DNA of 64,000 nt from Vicingaceae bacterium (lineage in GTDB: Bacteria; Bacteroidota; Bacteroidia; Flavobacteriales_E; Vicingaceae): contig JAOKCF010000007.1 in the NCBI GenBank assembly GCA_028245195.1, forward strand, positions 38,801 through 102,800, read 5' to 3'. Numbering within the stretch: the first letter of the stretch is position 1; every line of letters begins with the position of its first letter. Shown here piece after piece: positions 25,568-33,945 of the stretch. Below the pieces are notes generated by a model that made no database searches, was not told the origin of the DNA, and saw only the letters and a program-made list of their open reading frames with translations. The translations under genes were made by a program, and so were the position numbers.

Positions 25568-27743
25568 TTTCCGTTTGTGTATTAAAATTGACTTGAGTAT
25601 TTGTGTTCCAAAGCACAAAGCTCCATACATCAGCCCACTCTTCAATTACTTTTTCGGTTGGTTTTCCTGCGCCGTGGCCAGCATTTACATCTACTCTCAC
25701 CAAAACCGGGTTATCGCCTTCATGTTTCGCTTGTAACTCAGAAATAAACTTCATGCTATGAGCAGGAACAACCCGATCATCATGATCACCTGTTAAGACC
25801 ATAGTTGCAGGGTATTTCGTGTCTTTTTTAACGTTGTGCAAAGGAGAATAGGAAAGTAAATTTTTAAAGTTTTCTTCGTCTGCATCACTTCTCCCATACT
25901 CTCCTGCCCATGCCCAACCAATTGTAAACTTGTGGTAGCGCATCATGTCTAATACTCCAACTCCCGGTATTGAAACTTTCATTAGATCTGGACGCTGAGT
26001 CATAACTGCACCTGCTAATAAACCTCCATTTGATCTACCATGTATGGCCAACTTTTCAGAACTAGTATACTTTGCCGCTATTAAATACTCTGCTGCTGAA
26101 ATAAAATCGTCAAATACATTTTGCTTGTTCAGTCTCCAACCTGCCGTGTGCCAGTCTTCTCCAAATTCACTACCGCCTCGTAAATTGGCAACAGCGTAAA
26201 TGCCACCTTGCTCTAAAAATACCGTATTAATAGCTGAAAACCTTGGCGTAATGCTAATGTTAAACCCACCATAACCATATAAAAAGGTTGGGTTTCTTCC
26301 GTCTAATTTTGTTCCTTTCTTATACGTTATAAACATTGGTATTTTGGTTCCGTCTTTGGAAGGATAAAGTACCTGTTCTGTTTCATATTCACTTCCGTTG
26401 AAAGCTGTTTTCGGTTTAAAGAATAACTCACTTTTATTTTCCTCCAAATCGTACTTATATATTTCTGTTGGAGTAGTGAAAGAGGTGTACGAATAAAAAG
26501 CGGTGCTTTCGTCTTTGTCACCATTAAAGCTTGCAATTCCTAGTCCTGGTAATTCTATATCATACAAATAGTTGGCTATGGAATCGTAGACTTCCAATTT
26601 GGTTTTGACATTTTTCATGTAGTTGGCAATCATTTTTTCGCCTGCTAATGATACACCCCTCAGAACGTAGTCTTTTTCTGGTATAAAATCTACCCAATTC
26701 TCTTGACTTGGATTTTTAATGTCTACCAAACAAATTCGATTATTGGGTGCGTTATAATTTGTATTAACTAAAAACTTACCATTACCGAGGTGGTCTAAAA
26801 TATAATTGTCTGTTTCGTAGTTGTCAACTAAGGTAACGAAGTCATCATCATTGCCCAGATTTTTTACCATTAAGGAGTTTCCATTAGTAGACTCTGAAGT
26901 AGATATGTACAAGTATGCTTCATCGTCTGTAATCCCTGCTCCTGCATTTCGTTGAGGATGTTGCTTGTCTTCATAAACCAACTGGTCTTCTTTTTGAGAA
27001 CTACCCAATGTGTGATAATAAATTTTATGAAATTCATTTTTTCCTGAATAGTCTGAACCTTCAGTAGGTGGATCATATGAACTATAGTAGAAACCATTTT
27101 TATACCAAGAAATACCACTAAATTTTACCCAGTTTACGATGTCTTTGAGTAAAGTTTTTGTTTCTAAATCCATTACTTGTATTTCTACCCAATCTGAGCC
27201 TGCTTTGGAAATTCCGTAAGCCATGTGCCTATTGTCTTTAGAGAACCCCATTCCATTAAGTGAGGTTGTTCCTTCTTCAGACATGGTATTGGGATCCAAC
27301 AATACTTGTTGTTCTCCATCCAGACCTTTTTGAATATATAAGACACTTTGATTTTGAATACCATCGTTTTTATACATGAAGTAGTTGTCTCCTTTTTTAA
27401 AGGGAGCACTAGCCTTTTCGTAATTCCAAAGTTCAGTTAATCGCGCTTCAATGTCTTCCCTAAAGGGAATTTGTTTCAAATAGTCAAAAGTTACTTCATT
27501 TTGCGCCTTTACCCAAGCTCCGGTTTCTTCTGATGTATCATTTTCAAGCCACCTGTATGGATCGGAAATCCGAGTTCCAAAATAATCCTCTACGATTGTA
27601 TCTTTTCTTACTTCAGGATAGTCATTTAGGGTAATTTCTTCTCGAGGTGTATTTTCTAACGCGCTATCTTTTTCGGTTGAATGTTTTTCATTACATGCAG
27701 ACAGAGCAATGGTTACAGCAAATAGAAAGGTGAATTTATTCAT
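25554..27743 (-). CDS. Prolyl oligopeptidase family lipoprotein (S9A)
   Basis: The start is set at 27743 because MNKFTFLFAVTIALSACNEK is a clear lipoprotein signal; the ORF track adds 30 unlikely residues. The protein has 729 residues. An N-terminal beta-propeller domain (from DPYRWLEND onward) is followed by the alpha/beta-hydrolase domain with the nucleophile in HGRSNGGLLAG, the Asp in LTGDHDDRVVP and the His in NAGHGAGKP. All three catalytic residues are present. It should cut short proline-containing peptides in the periplasm or at the outer membrane. The next gene on the same strand overlaps its end. Confidence 0.93.
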   Translation of the reverse strand: MNKFTFLFAVTIALSACNEKHSTEKDSALENTPREEITLNDYPEVRKDTIVEDYFGTRISDPYRWLENDTSEETGAWVKAQNEVTFDYLKQIPFREDIEARLTELWNYEKASAPFKKGDNYFMYKNDGIQNQSVLYIQKGLDGEQQVLLDPNTMSEEGTTSLNGMGFSKDNRHMAYGISKAGSDWVEIQVMDLETKTLLKDIVNWVKFSGISWYKNGFYYSSYDPPTEGSDYSGKNEFHKIYYHTLGSSQKEDQLVYEDKQHPQRNAGAGITDDEAYLYISTSESTNGNSLMVKNLGNDDDFVTLVDNYETDNYILDHLGNGKFLVNTNYNAPNNRICLVDIKNPSQENWVDFIPEKDYVLRGVSLAGEKMIANYMKNVKTKLEVYDSIANYLYDIELPGLGIASFNGDKDESTAFYSYTSFTTPTEIYKYDLEENKSELFFKPKTAFNGSEYETEQVLYPSKDGTKIPMFITYKKGTKLDGRNPTFLYGYGGFNISITPRFSAINTVFLEQGGIYAVANLRGGSEFGEDWHTAGWRLNKQNVFDDFISAAEYLIAAKYTSSEKLAIHGRSNGGLLAGAVMTQRPDLMKVSIPGVGVLDMMRYHKFTIGWAWAGEYGRSDADEENFKNLLSYSPLHNVKKDTKYPATMVLTGDHDDRVVPAHSMKFISELQAKHEGDNPVLVRVDVNAGHGAGKPTEKVIEEWADVWSFVLWNTNTQVNFNTQTENDEK

Positions 27744-27856
27744 ACAAATATTGTTTTGTGCTAAACTTACGGCTTTTTGTATAAATTTTTTTTCTTGTCG
27801 ATTGTTATTAAGATGTTTAATCAATCCAGTCATTCTATTACCTTTGATTAAAAGAA

Positions 27857-29671
27857 ATGACGATGAAGGAATTAGTCTATTGTATATTTTTTATAGGACT
27901 TTTAGCATGCGGAGGTCAACAAGAAAAGGTTACTAACTCAATAGCCGAAGGTCAAGACTTTGAAAAGTTTAAATCTGAATTTATTGATTCCATGTGGAAC
28001 ATGAATCCAATTTCTGCTTCCTTTCAAGGCATGCACGATTTCGATGAAAAATTACCCATTCCAAATGAAGCGCGATCTCAATCTGAATTGAATTTTGCAG
28101 AGGTTTGGCTAAATAAATTAGGTGCTTTCGATTACAGCCAACTAACTGATTATGATAAAATTGACTACCACTTAATCGAAGATGATTTGAAGAACACCTT
28201 TTTTTATTTAAACGATTTCAAAAGTGGGGAATGGAACCCTTCTTCTTATAATCTTGGAGGGATATTTTTTCAAGTAATTAACTTTCAAAAACACTCCATT
28301 GAAAAAAGACTTGAAGACCTTAGTGAAAAGTTAAATCATGTTGAAGCATATTATGCACAAGCTAAAATTAATATTAATCGACCAACAGAGGTTCACACTA
28401 ATTTAGCAATACAACAACTAGATGGTTCAAAAACAATATTTAACAAAACGTTGCTAGACTCCTTAAATGCTTCCTCAAAAGACGAAAAGTTCAAACAGGC
28501 GTTTACAGATAAGGTGGATAAAGCCATTGTTGCAATTGACGATTACAAAAATTTTCTACAAGTAAATTACATCAACAAATTAGCCGATTCTGCTACTTTT
28601 ATAAGCTTTAGAATTGGGAAAGACTTATACAGCAAAAAGTTTGATGCTGAAATTCAATCTGCATATTCGGCGAATGAGGTATTTGAAGCTGCTGTTGAAG
28701 AGAAAGGTGATTTACATGAAAAAATGTTTCGCTTATCGGACATGCTTTGGGAAAAGTATTTTGGAGACGTAGAGAAACCAGGTGGGCGTTTTGACCAAAT
28801 TCAAATGGTGATTAACGAAGTTGCGAAATCGCATGTCCATAGGGATTCATTTATGACATCAATTCGTCAGCAAATTCCTGAATTAGTCGCTTTTGTGAAT
28901 GAGAATGATTTGATTACGTTAGATACTAAAAAGCCACTGGTTGTTCGAGAAACACCGGAATACATGAGGGGGTTTACAGGTGCCTCTATTTCAACTCCAG
29001 GTCCATACGATGCTGATGCAGAAACCTATTACAATGTGACTCCACTGGACCACTATAATCCTGAGGAGGCGGAGAGTTACTTAAAGGAATACAACAACTA
29101 CACGTTTCAAATTTTAAATATTCATGAGGCTATTCCAGGGCACTATACACAATTAGTGTTTAGTAATCAATCTCATAGCTTGATTAAAAGTATTATGGGC
29201 AATGGAGCAATGATTGAAGGATGGGCTGTATATGCTGAAAGAATGATGTTAGAAGCTGGTTACGGCGGAGACCAGTTGGAAATGGGACTGATGTACTATA
29301 AGTGGAACTTGAGAACAGTTTGTAATACCATTTTGGATTACGGTATACAGATGTTAGACTATACCGAAGCTGATGCCATGCAATTATTAATGAGAGAGGC
29401 GTTTCAAGAAAAATCGGAGGCCGAAGGAAAATGGCGAAGAGCCAGATTATCTCAGGTACAATTGTGCAGTTATTTCAGCGGTTATTACGAAATCATGCAA
29501 CTTCGGGAAGAATTACAGGAAAAAATGAGTGAGGAATTTGACTTAAAAAAGTTTCACGAAGAATTTTTAAGTTATGGAAGTGCTCCGGTGAAATACATTA
29601 GAAAATTGATGTTGAGAAAGTTAGAGCTGAGCAGAAATCAATTACAGATAGTTCTGCAGCCTTTACCATAA
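27857..29671 (+). CDS. DUF885 family metallopeptidase-like lipoprotein
   Basis: The 604-residue protein starts with a lipoprotein signal (MKELVYCIFFIGLLACGG; the second ATG at 27863 is the better fit) and belongs to DUF885. The zinc-site motif is HEAIPGH at residues about 423-429, with the downstream Glu in GWAVYAERMMLEAGY. Family members are thought to be gluzincin-type carboxypeptidases with a helical fold. It is divergent from the prolyl oligopeptidase gene, so both may serve peptide use. A TACCTTTG element lies 10 bases upstream. Confidence 0.88.
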   Translation: MTMKELVYCIFFIGLLACGGQQEKVTNSIAEGQDFEKFKSEFIDSMWNMNPISASFQGMHDFDEKLPIPNEARSQSELNFAEVWLNKLGAFDYSQLTDYDKIDYHLIEDDLKNTFFYLNDFKSGEWNPSSYNLGGIFFQVINFQKHSIEKRLEDLSEKLNHVEAYYAQAKININRPTEVHTNLAIQQLDGSKTIFNKTLLDSLNASSKDEKFKQAFTDKVDKAIVAIDDYKNFLQVNYINKLADSATFISFRIGKDLYSKKFDAEIQSAYSANEVFEAAVEEKGDLHEKMFRLSDMLWEKYFGDVEKPGGRFDQIQMVINEVAKSHVHRDSFMTSIRQQIPELVAFVNENDLITLDTKKPLVVRETPEYMRGFTGASISTPGPYDADAETYYNVTPLDHYNPEEAESYLKEYNNYTFQILNIHEAIPGHYTQLVFSNQSHSLIKSIMGNGAMIEGWAVYAERMMLEAGYGGDQLEMGLMYYKWNLRTVCNTILDYGIQMLDYTEADAMQLLMREAFQEKSEAEGKWRRARLSQVQLCSYFSGYYEIMQLREELQEKMSEEFDLKKFHEEFLSYGSAPVKYIRKLMLRKLELSRNQLQIVLQPLP

Positions 29672-29682
29672 TAGGTTTAGTA

Positions 29683-30036
29683 GTGCTAGAAGCAAATCCA
29701 TTTGCTTCTAATCAGTTACCTACAGGCGATGATAATTTTGGGTTTACACCCGTTCAGTTTCGGTTCATCAATAGTTCTACCCAAATTTCTTCGAACACCA
29801 TTTTTGCTTGGAATTTTGGTGATGGGAATTCTTCGCAAGTTCAAAATCCCGGTTCTCATAGCTATGCTACTTGGGGGAACTATATCATATAATTAAAAGC
29901 AAGCTCTCAAAACTGTTCTGATAGTAATGAGATTCCTGTAATTATTGAAGCACCCAATCCTGATGCAGATTTTGGAGACTCTGCAGTGGGTTGTGAACCA
30001 CTCCAAGTAACCTTTAATCGGTTTAGCTCAAGTTGA
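29683..30036 (+). pseudogene. PKD-domain gene fragment
   Basis: A frame starting directly after the DUF885 stop reads a PKD domain: FTPVQFRFINSST, then FAWNFGDGNSSQVQNPGSH and YATWGNYII. A TAA stop at 29890-29892 follows, and the same frame continues with KASSQNCSDSNEIPVIIEAPN and the beginning of a second PKD unit, CEPLQVTFNR. There is no signal peptide, no start of its own beyond a GTG, and the second domain breaks off at about 30015 where a minus-strand gene begins. This is a relic of a large PKD-repeat secreted protein, with a nonsense codon and both ends lost. Confidence 0.75.
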
Positions 30037-30095
30037 CCATCCAAGAAGCTCTTAGATTCTTGAATGATTTCTTTTATCTCTTCTTTATTTATCAT
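29907..30095 (-). pseudogene. Truncated small gene running into PKD relic
   Basis: The minus-strand ORF starts with a natural-looking helical N-terminus, MINKEEIKEIIQESKSFLDG, up to about ELNRLK. From about position 30015 to its stop it is simply the antisense of the PKD fragment, so only about 27 codons are original. In related genomes a YtxH gene is often followed by a small holin-like or DUF1469-like membrane protein; this may be its first part. It follows the YtxH relic by three bases. Confidence 0.6.
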
Positions 30096-30098
30096 TAA

Positions 30099-30348
30099 TT
30101 AGGCTTTGTCGTTTAGAATGTTATGCGCGGATTCCATTAAGTCATCTTTCAATTCATTCGCGCTATCCATTCCCTTAGATGCAAAGTTTTCTATACCCTC
30201 AGCAAATTCATCTTTTAATCGATTCGCTTTTTTCTTTAATTTTTCTTTAATTTTTTTCCTGATTCTGGTGCAAATAATACTCATGCTAATGCACCTGCAG
30301 CTGCTCCTACGATTGCTGCCATAACTAATTTTGAACTTTCTTATTCAT
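30099..30348 (-). pseudogene. Decayed YtxH-domain protein gene
   Basis: The minus strand from ATG 30348 reads MNKKVQN and stops at TAG. In a second frame it gives the YtxH membrane helix LVMAAIVGAAAGALA, then TGA in place of the usual Gly codon, then VLFAPESGKK, and a further stop. In a third frame it gives the basic helix KLKKKANRLKDEFAEG and the normal end SAHNILNDKA. Thus there are two frameshifts and one nonsense codon in a gene of about 80 codons. The ORF track shows only the last part (61 residues from MSIICTRI). The gene is dead unless the sequence is faulty. Confidence 0.8.
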
Positions 30349-30492
30349 AATTTGATTTAATCTTTATTAATACTGTCTACTCATAATTTAATTATTTTAT
30401 TCAAATTAAACTTTCTTATCAGCCTGTTACCTTCAATAAATGTTTAGCTATTGCAATTTATAAAAACACTTTAGAATATCTACTTTTGAAGT

Positions 30493-31503
30493 ATGAAAAA
30501 TTGGAGGGAAGTTGAAAGTAAAATCAAGAATAGTAAGCATACAGTTATACTGTCACATCGCTCGCCTGATGGTGATTCCGTAGGTTCTTCTTTGGCTCTT
30601 TACCATTACTTAAAAAATTATATCGGCCATGTTCAAGTGATCACGCCAGACCCTGCTCCTAAATTTTTATCCTGGTTAAGTGGTTTTGATACAATTTTAA
30701 ATTATCAGGAAAATGAAGATATTGTTAATCAGGAGCTTAAAAAGGCAGATTTAATTTGTTGTTTAGATTTTAATACTCCAAGTAGAATGGGTGATTTGGA
30801 AAAAGCATTCCACTTGAATCAAGACGCCTATATTATTAACATTGATCATCATCAGGATCCTGATGATTTTTCGAATTTTCAACTTTCAGAAACAAGTGCA
30901 AGCTCAACGTGTCAATTGATTTATGATTTTATTTATGGATTAAAAGGCACGGAAAAATTATCAATAGAATTGGGTGAAGCTATGTATACCGGAATTGTAA
31001 CAGATACTGGAAGTTTTCGATTTTCTAGTACTTCGAAACATACTCACAATGTTGTGGCTGAGCTGATTGAAGTTGGAATTAACCCTGGAAAAATTCATGA
31101 AAACATTTATAATAATTACTCTATAGATCGCCTTAAACTTTTAGGTTTTGTTTTAGTCCAGCGTTTTAAGGTATATGAGAAGTATAATGCTGCTATTATT
31201 TATCTGCCAGAAGAAGATTTAAATCAATTTAATTTTCAAAAGGGAGATACCGAGGGGATAGTAAATTATCCGCTTACAGTAGCAAACATCCGAATGTCTA
31301 TTCTTATTACTGAAAAAGATGGAAAAGTAAAAATGTCATTCAGATCAAAGGGAGATTTTAGAGTTAATGAACTGTCATCAAAATATTTCAGTGGTGGAGG
31401 TCATTTTAATGCAGCAGGAGGAATAAGTGATGTTGGAGTTATGGAAACAGTGAAGAAATTGGAAGAAATTTTTCCTGAATATGAAAAGGAACTGAATGCG
31501 TAG
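30493..31503 (+). CDS. nrnA: DHH/DHHA1 phosphoesterase, NrnA type
   Basis: The 336-residue protein has the DHH motifs LSHRSPDGDSVGSSLAL (motif I), CLDFNTPSRMGDL (motif II) and NIDHHQDPDDF (motif III), and a C-terminal DHHA1 domain with FRSKGDFRVNELS and FSGGGHFNAAGG. It would degrade nanoRNA and dephosphorylate pAp, giving AMP. It is the first gene of a four-gene operon with three FKBP lipoproteins; its stop overlaps the next start by eight bases. A TACTTTTG element stands 4 bases before the ATG, which would give a leaderless or near-leaderless transcript. Confidence 0.92.
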   Translation: MKNWREVESKIKNSKHTVILSHRSPDGDSVGSSLALYHYLKNYIGHVQVITPDPAPKFLSWLSGFDTILNYQENEDIVNQELKKADLICCLDFNTPSRMGDLEKAFHLNQDAYIINIDHHQDPDDFSNFQLSETSASSTCQLIYDFIYGLKGTEKLSIELGEAMYTGIVTDTGSFRFSSTSKHTHNVVAELIEVGINPGKIHENIYNNYSIDRLKLLGFVLVQRFKVYEKYNAAIIYLPEEDLNQFNFQKGDTEGIVNYPLTVANIRMSILITEKDGKVKMSFRSKGDFRVNELSSKYFSGGGHFNAAGGISDVGVMETVKKLEEIFPEYEKELNA

Positions 31504-32017
31504 TCTTTTATTTATAGGTATCATAGTATCAGTAATCTCTTGCAGAGATCAACAGAAAGGGAAGGTACTTCCATTCGAAAAGTCGAAGGATTACGAAAAA
31601 AGAATGATTATTTCTCACATAGAATTTCTGAAAAAGGAAAAGGATAGGATATCAACCTTTATAGATAGTGTCGGGGTGCCGTTCGATTCAACTGGCACAG
31701 GTTTGCGTTATTACATTTTTAAAACAAATGAGGGAGATAGCATTGCAAGCAAAGATTTTGCATTTATTGCCTTTACTTTAACTTCGTTAGAAGGAGATAC
31801 ATTGTATCAATCTCCAGAAGGAACCTTACAAGAATTTATTGTGGATTACGATAACGTAGAATCAGGTTTACACGAGGGCATAAAAAAAATGAGAGTAGGA
31901 GAGAAGGCCTATTTGATTTTGCCTGCTCACTTAGCGCATGGAATCAGTGGGGATAACGCAGCAATATATAGTCAAACAACCCTCTTATATAATATTCATT
32001 TGGTCGCTAAGAAATGA
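31496..32017 (+). CDS. FKBP-like lipoprotein, GldI type
   Basis: The 173-residue protein has a lipoprotein signal with Cys16 (IIVSVISCRD) and a single FKBP-like domain in residues about 85-173 (SGLHEGIKKMRVGEKAYLILP). The size and place resemble GldI of Flavobacterium, a lipid-anchored peptidyl-prolyl isomerase-like protein needed for gliding and type IX secretion. The active-site aromatic residues of true FKBPs are poorly preserved, so isomerase activity is doubtful. The start lies within the last codons of nrnA, and the stop overlaps the next ATG. Confidence 0.8.
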   Translation: MRSLLFIGIIVSVISCRDQQKGKVLPFEKSKDYEKRMIISHIEFLKKEKDRISTFIDSVGVPFDSTGTGLRYYIFKTNEGDSIASKDFAFIAFTLTSLEGDTLYQSPEGTLQEFIVDYDNVESGLHEGIKKMRVGEKAYLILPAHLAHGISGDNAAIYSQTTLLYNIHLVAKK

Positions 32018-32844
32018 GAATACTAGTTTTAGTTTTTTTAGTTGGACTATTTTCTTGTAAAAAACCTTCATTAAAATTTAAAAAATATTCTGATGATATT
32101 TCGTACAAGTACCTTCAAGTAGGAAACGAAAAGACAATTGGTGAAAAAGATGTTTTGGAAATGCAGTTAATGGTTCTAAGCGAGAAAGGCGATACGCTGC
32201 ATTACGTTGAAGATTACCATTATTTCATTGAACCATCTTCACATATTTTAGATTCTGTTTTCAGAAACTTCTATGTTCAGGATAGTGTTTTATTAAAAAT
32301 TGATCGATCCCTATTCAATGAATATTTTAAGTTTTACAAAGTGCTACAGTCTAATGAGGGAAAATTGTTACTTTCATTAAAGTTGATAAATAATTATGAG
32401 AAACTTGAGGCTGAAAAAGTAAAACAAACTTTTATTTCTAGACGAGAACTGAATGAGCAGGCGGCTGTGCAAAAGTACCTTAGCAATCTTTCAGGAACTT
32501 TAGATACTTTGGAAGGAGTATATAGGCAAATACTTATTGAGACGGACAGCATTCCAATAAAACTTGGAAGCGAAGTCAGCATTCATTACAAAGGTTATTT
32601 TTTAAATGGGTATGTGTTTGACGATACTCGCGAGAAGTCAGTGACGCCGACATTTACTTTTGGTAGAGAGTATCAAATGATTAAGGGTTTTCAAACTGCA
32701 TTAAGCGGGCGAAAAGAGGGAGAAAGAGTGAAAATTATATTACCTTCGCGCCATGCTTTTGGGGAGGAAGGTTCCTTAGCGGGAATTGTCCCTCCCTATA
32801 CTGCTGTAATTTACGATGTTAACATTATAAAAGTAATTAATTAA
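32014..32844 (+). CDS. FKBP-type peptidyl-prolyl isomerase lipoprotein
   Basis: The 276-residue protein has a lipobox ending in Cys15 (LVGLFSCKK). It contains a degenerate FKBP-like half (about residues 45-130) and a canonical FKBP half (about 185-276: VSIHYKGYFLNGYVFDDT, MIKGFQTALSGRKEGE, VKIILPSRHAFGEEG, VIYDVNIIKV). It is expected in the periplasm or at the outer membrane, assisting protein folding or secretion. ATGA overlap with the preceding gene indicates translational coupling. The next gene starts right after its stop. Confidence 0.88.
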   Translation: MRILVLVFLVGLFSCKKPSLKFKKYSDDISYKYLQVGNEKTIGEKDVLEMQLMVLSEKGDTLHYVEDYHYFIEPSSHILDSVFRNFYVQDSVLLKIDRSLFNEYFKFYKVLQSNEGKLLLSLKLINNYEKLEAEKVKQTFISRRELNEQAAVQKYLSNLSGTLDTLEGVYRQILIETDSIPIKLGSEVSIHYKGYFLNGYVFDDTREKSVTPTFTFGREYQMIKGFQTALSGRKEGERVKIILPSRHAFGEEGSLAGIVPPYTAVIYDVNIIKVIN

Positions 32845-33759
32845 ATGAAAAAATTAGGATTTAGATTAAGCATAATTGCAGTTGCTATGGCTGCAGTTTC
32901 TTGTGGTAACAAAACAACAAATCAATACCCTGGATATGACAAGGTAGAAGAAGGTTTATATGTAAAATATTACACTAAGAACAAAGAATCTCGTCAGGCG
33001 GCAAATGGAGACATTCTTACCATGAGCATGACTTATGGAACTGAAGATTCAACTTTATTTGATACAGGCCTTAACGGACAACCTGTTCAGTTAAGAGCAG
33101 ATTCAGGAAAATATGTCGGAGATATTTTGACTGCTTTTATGAATATGAGAAAGGGAGATAGTGCGGCAATTATTGTAAATGCTGATAGCTTCTTCATGAA
33201 AACAGCAGGTATGCCTTCAAGCCCTGATTTTATTGATTCTGCGGCTATGTTGTATTTCACAGTTGGATTAACAAATATTCAATCAATGGAAGAAATGCAA
33301 TCAGAAGCAGATGCAAAAAATTCAGAAGCTGAGGCAAATGAGATGGTAATTTTAGCTAAATATTTAGAAGATAATAATATTACTACTGAGCCAACTGAAT
33401 CAGGATTAATTTTCATTTCGAAGAAAAAAGGATCAGGTAAACAAGCTGTTTCTGGCAAGAAAGTGAAAGTAAATTACGAAGGAATGTTTTTAGATGGTAA
33501 GTACTTTGATACTTCTGTAGAAGAAGCTGCTAAAGCAAATGGAATTTACAACCCACAAAGACCTTACGGTCCTTTTGATTTTGACTTGGGAGGAGGCCAA
33601 GTAATTAAAGGGTGGGACGAAGGAATCGCCATGATGAAAGAAGGTGGTAAAGCAAGATTGATTATTCCTTCAAAAATCGCATATGGATCAGCACCAAGAC
33701 CTGGAGCTCCATTTTCAACATTAATTTTTGATGTGGAATTAATTGAGGTACTAGACTAG
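32845..33759 (+). CDS. FKBP-type peptidyl-prolyl isomerase lipoprotein, two-domain
   Basis: The 304-residue protein has a lipobox with Cys20 (VAMAAVSCGN), a first, diverged FKBP-like domain (about residues 50-145: DILTMSMTYGTEDSTLFDTG), a helical linker rich in Glu/Ala (EADAKNSEAEANEMVILAKY) and a good C-terminal FKBP domain with KVNYEGMFLDGKYFDTS, VIKGWDEGIAMMKEGGKA, RLIIPSKIAYG and LIFDVELIEV. The aromatic active-site residues are present in the second domain. It is the last gene of the nrnA operon and is followed by a terminator. Confidence 0.9.
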   Translation: MKKLGFRLSIIAVAMAAVSCGNKTTNQYPGYDKVEEGLYVKYYTKNKESRQAANGDILTMSMTYGTEDSTLFDTGLNGQPVQLRADSGKYVGDILTAFMNMRKGDSAAIIVNADSFFMKTAGMPSSPDFIDSAAMLYFTVGLTNIQSMEEMQSEADAKNSEAEANEMVILAKYLEDNNITTEPTESGLIFISKKKGSGKQAVSGKKVKVNYEGMFLDGKYFDTSVEEAAKANGIYNPQRPYGPFDFDLGGGQVIKGWDEGIAMMKEGGKARLIIPSKIAYGSAPRPGAPFSTLIFDVELIEVLD

Positions 33760-33782
33760 TATAATTAGTTGTCAAAAATATT

Positions 33783-33817
33783 AAAAGCCAACTTAAAAAT
33801 TAAGATGGCTTTTTTTG
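33783..33817 (+). terminator. Intrinsic terminator of the nrnA-FKBP operon
   Basis: AAAAGCCAACTTA and TAAGATGGCTTTT pair with one mismatch around a 5-base loop and are followed by T7. It lies about 25 bases after the third FKBP stop. Confidence 0.85.
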
Positions 33818-33908
33818 TGAAAATTTGGCACAAATTGAATGCAATAATAACTCACAATCTTCTGTTAAGAAAGTATAGAACAAACGTTCACCAACCATTA
33901 AGCTTTGT

Positions 33909-33916
33909 TACATTTG
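33909..33916 (+). promoter_or_regulatory. Putative -7 element of the flavoprotein gene
   Basis: TACATTTG matches TAnnTTTG and stands about 30 bases before the probable start of the flavoprotein gene. No clear TTTG at -33 is seen. Confidence 0.4.
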
Positions 33917-33945
33917 TTATGAAACCAATATGGCGATAATAAATT

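Noticed and set aside
25037-25645. Upstream start at 25645 for the small lipoprotein
   Set aside because: The extra 26 residues are the shifted frame of the peptidase C-terminus and have no signal; the internal MMRNRIIIAFLLVGFSGC is a complete lipoprotein signal.
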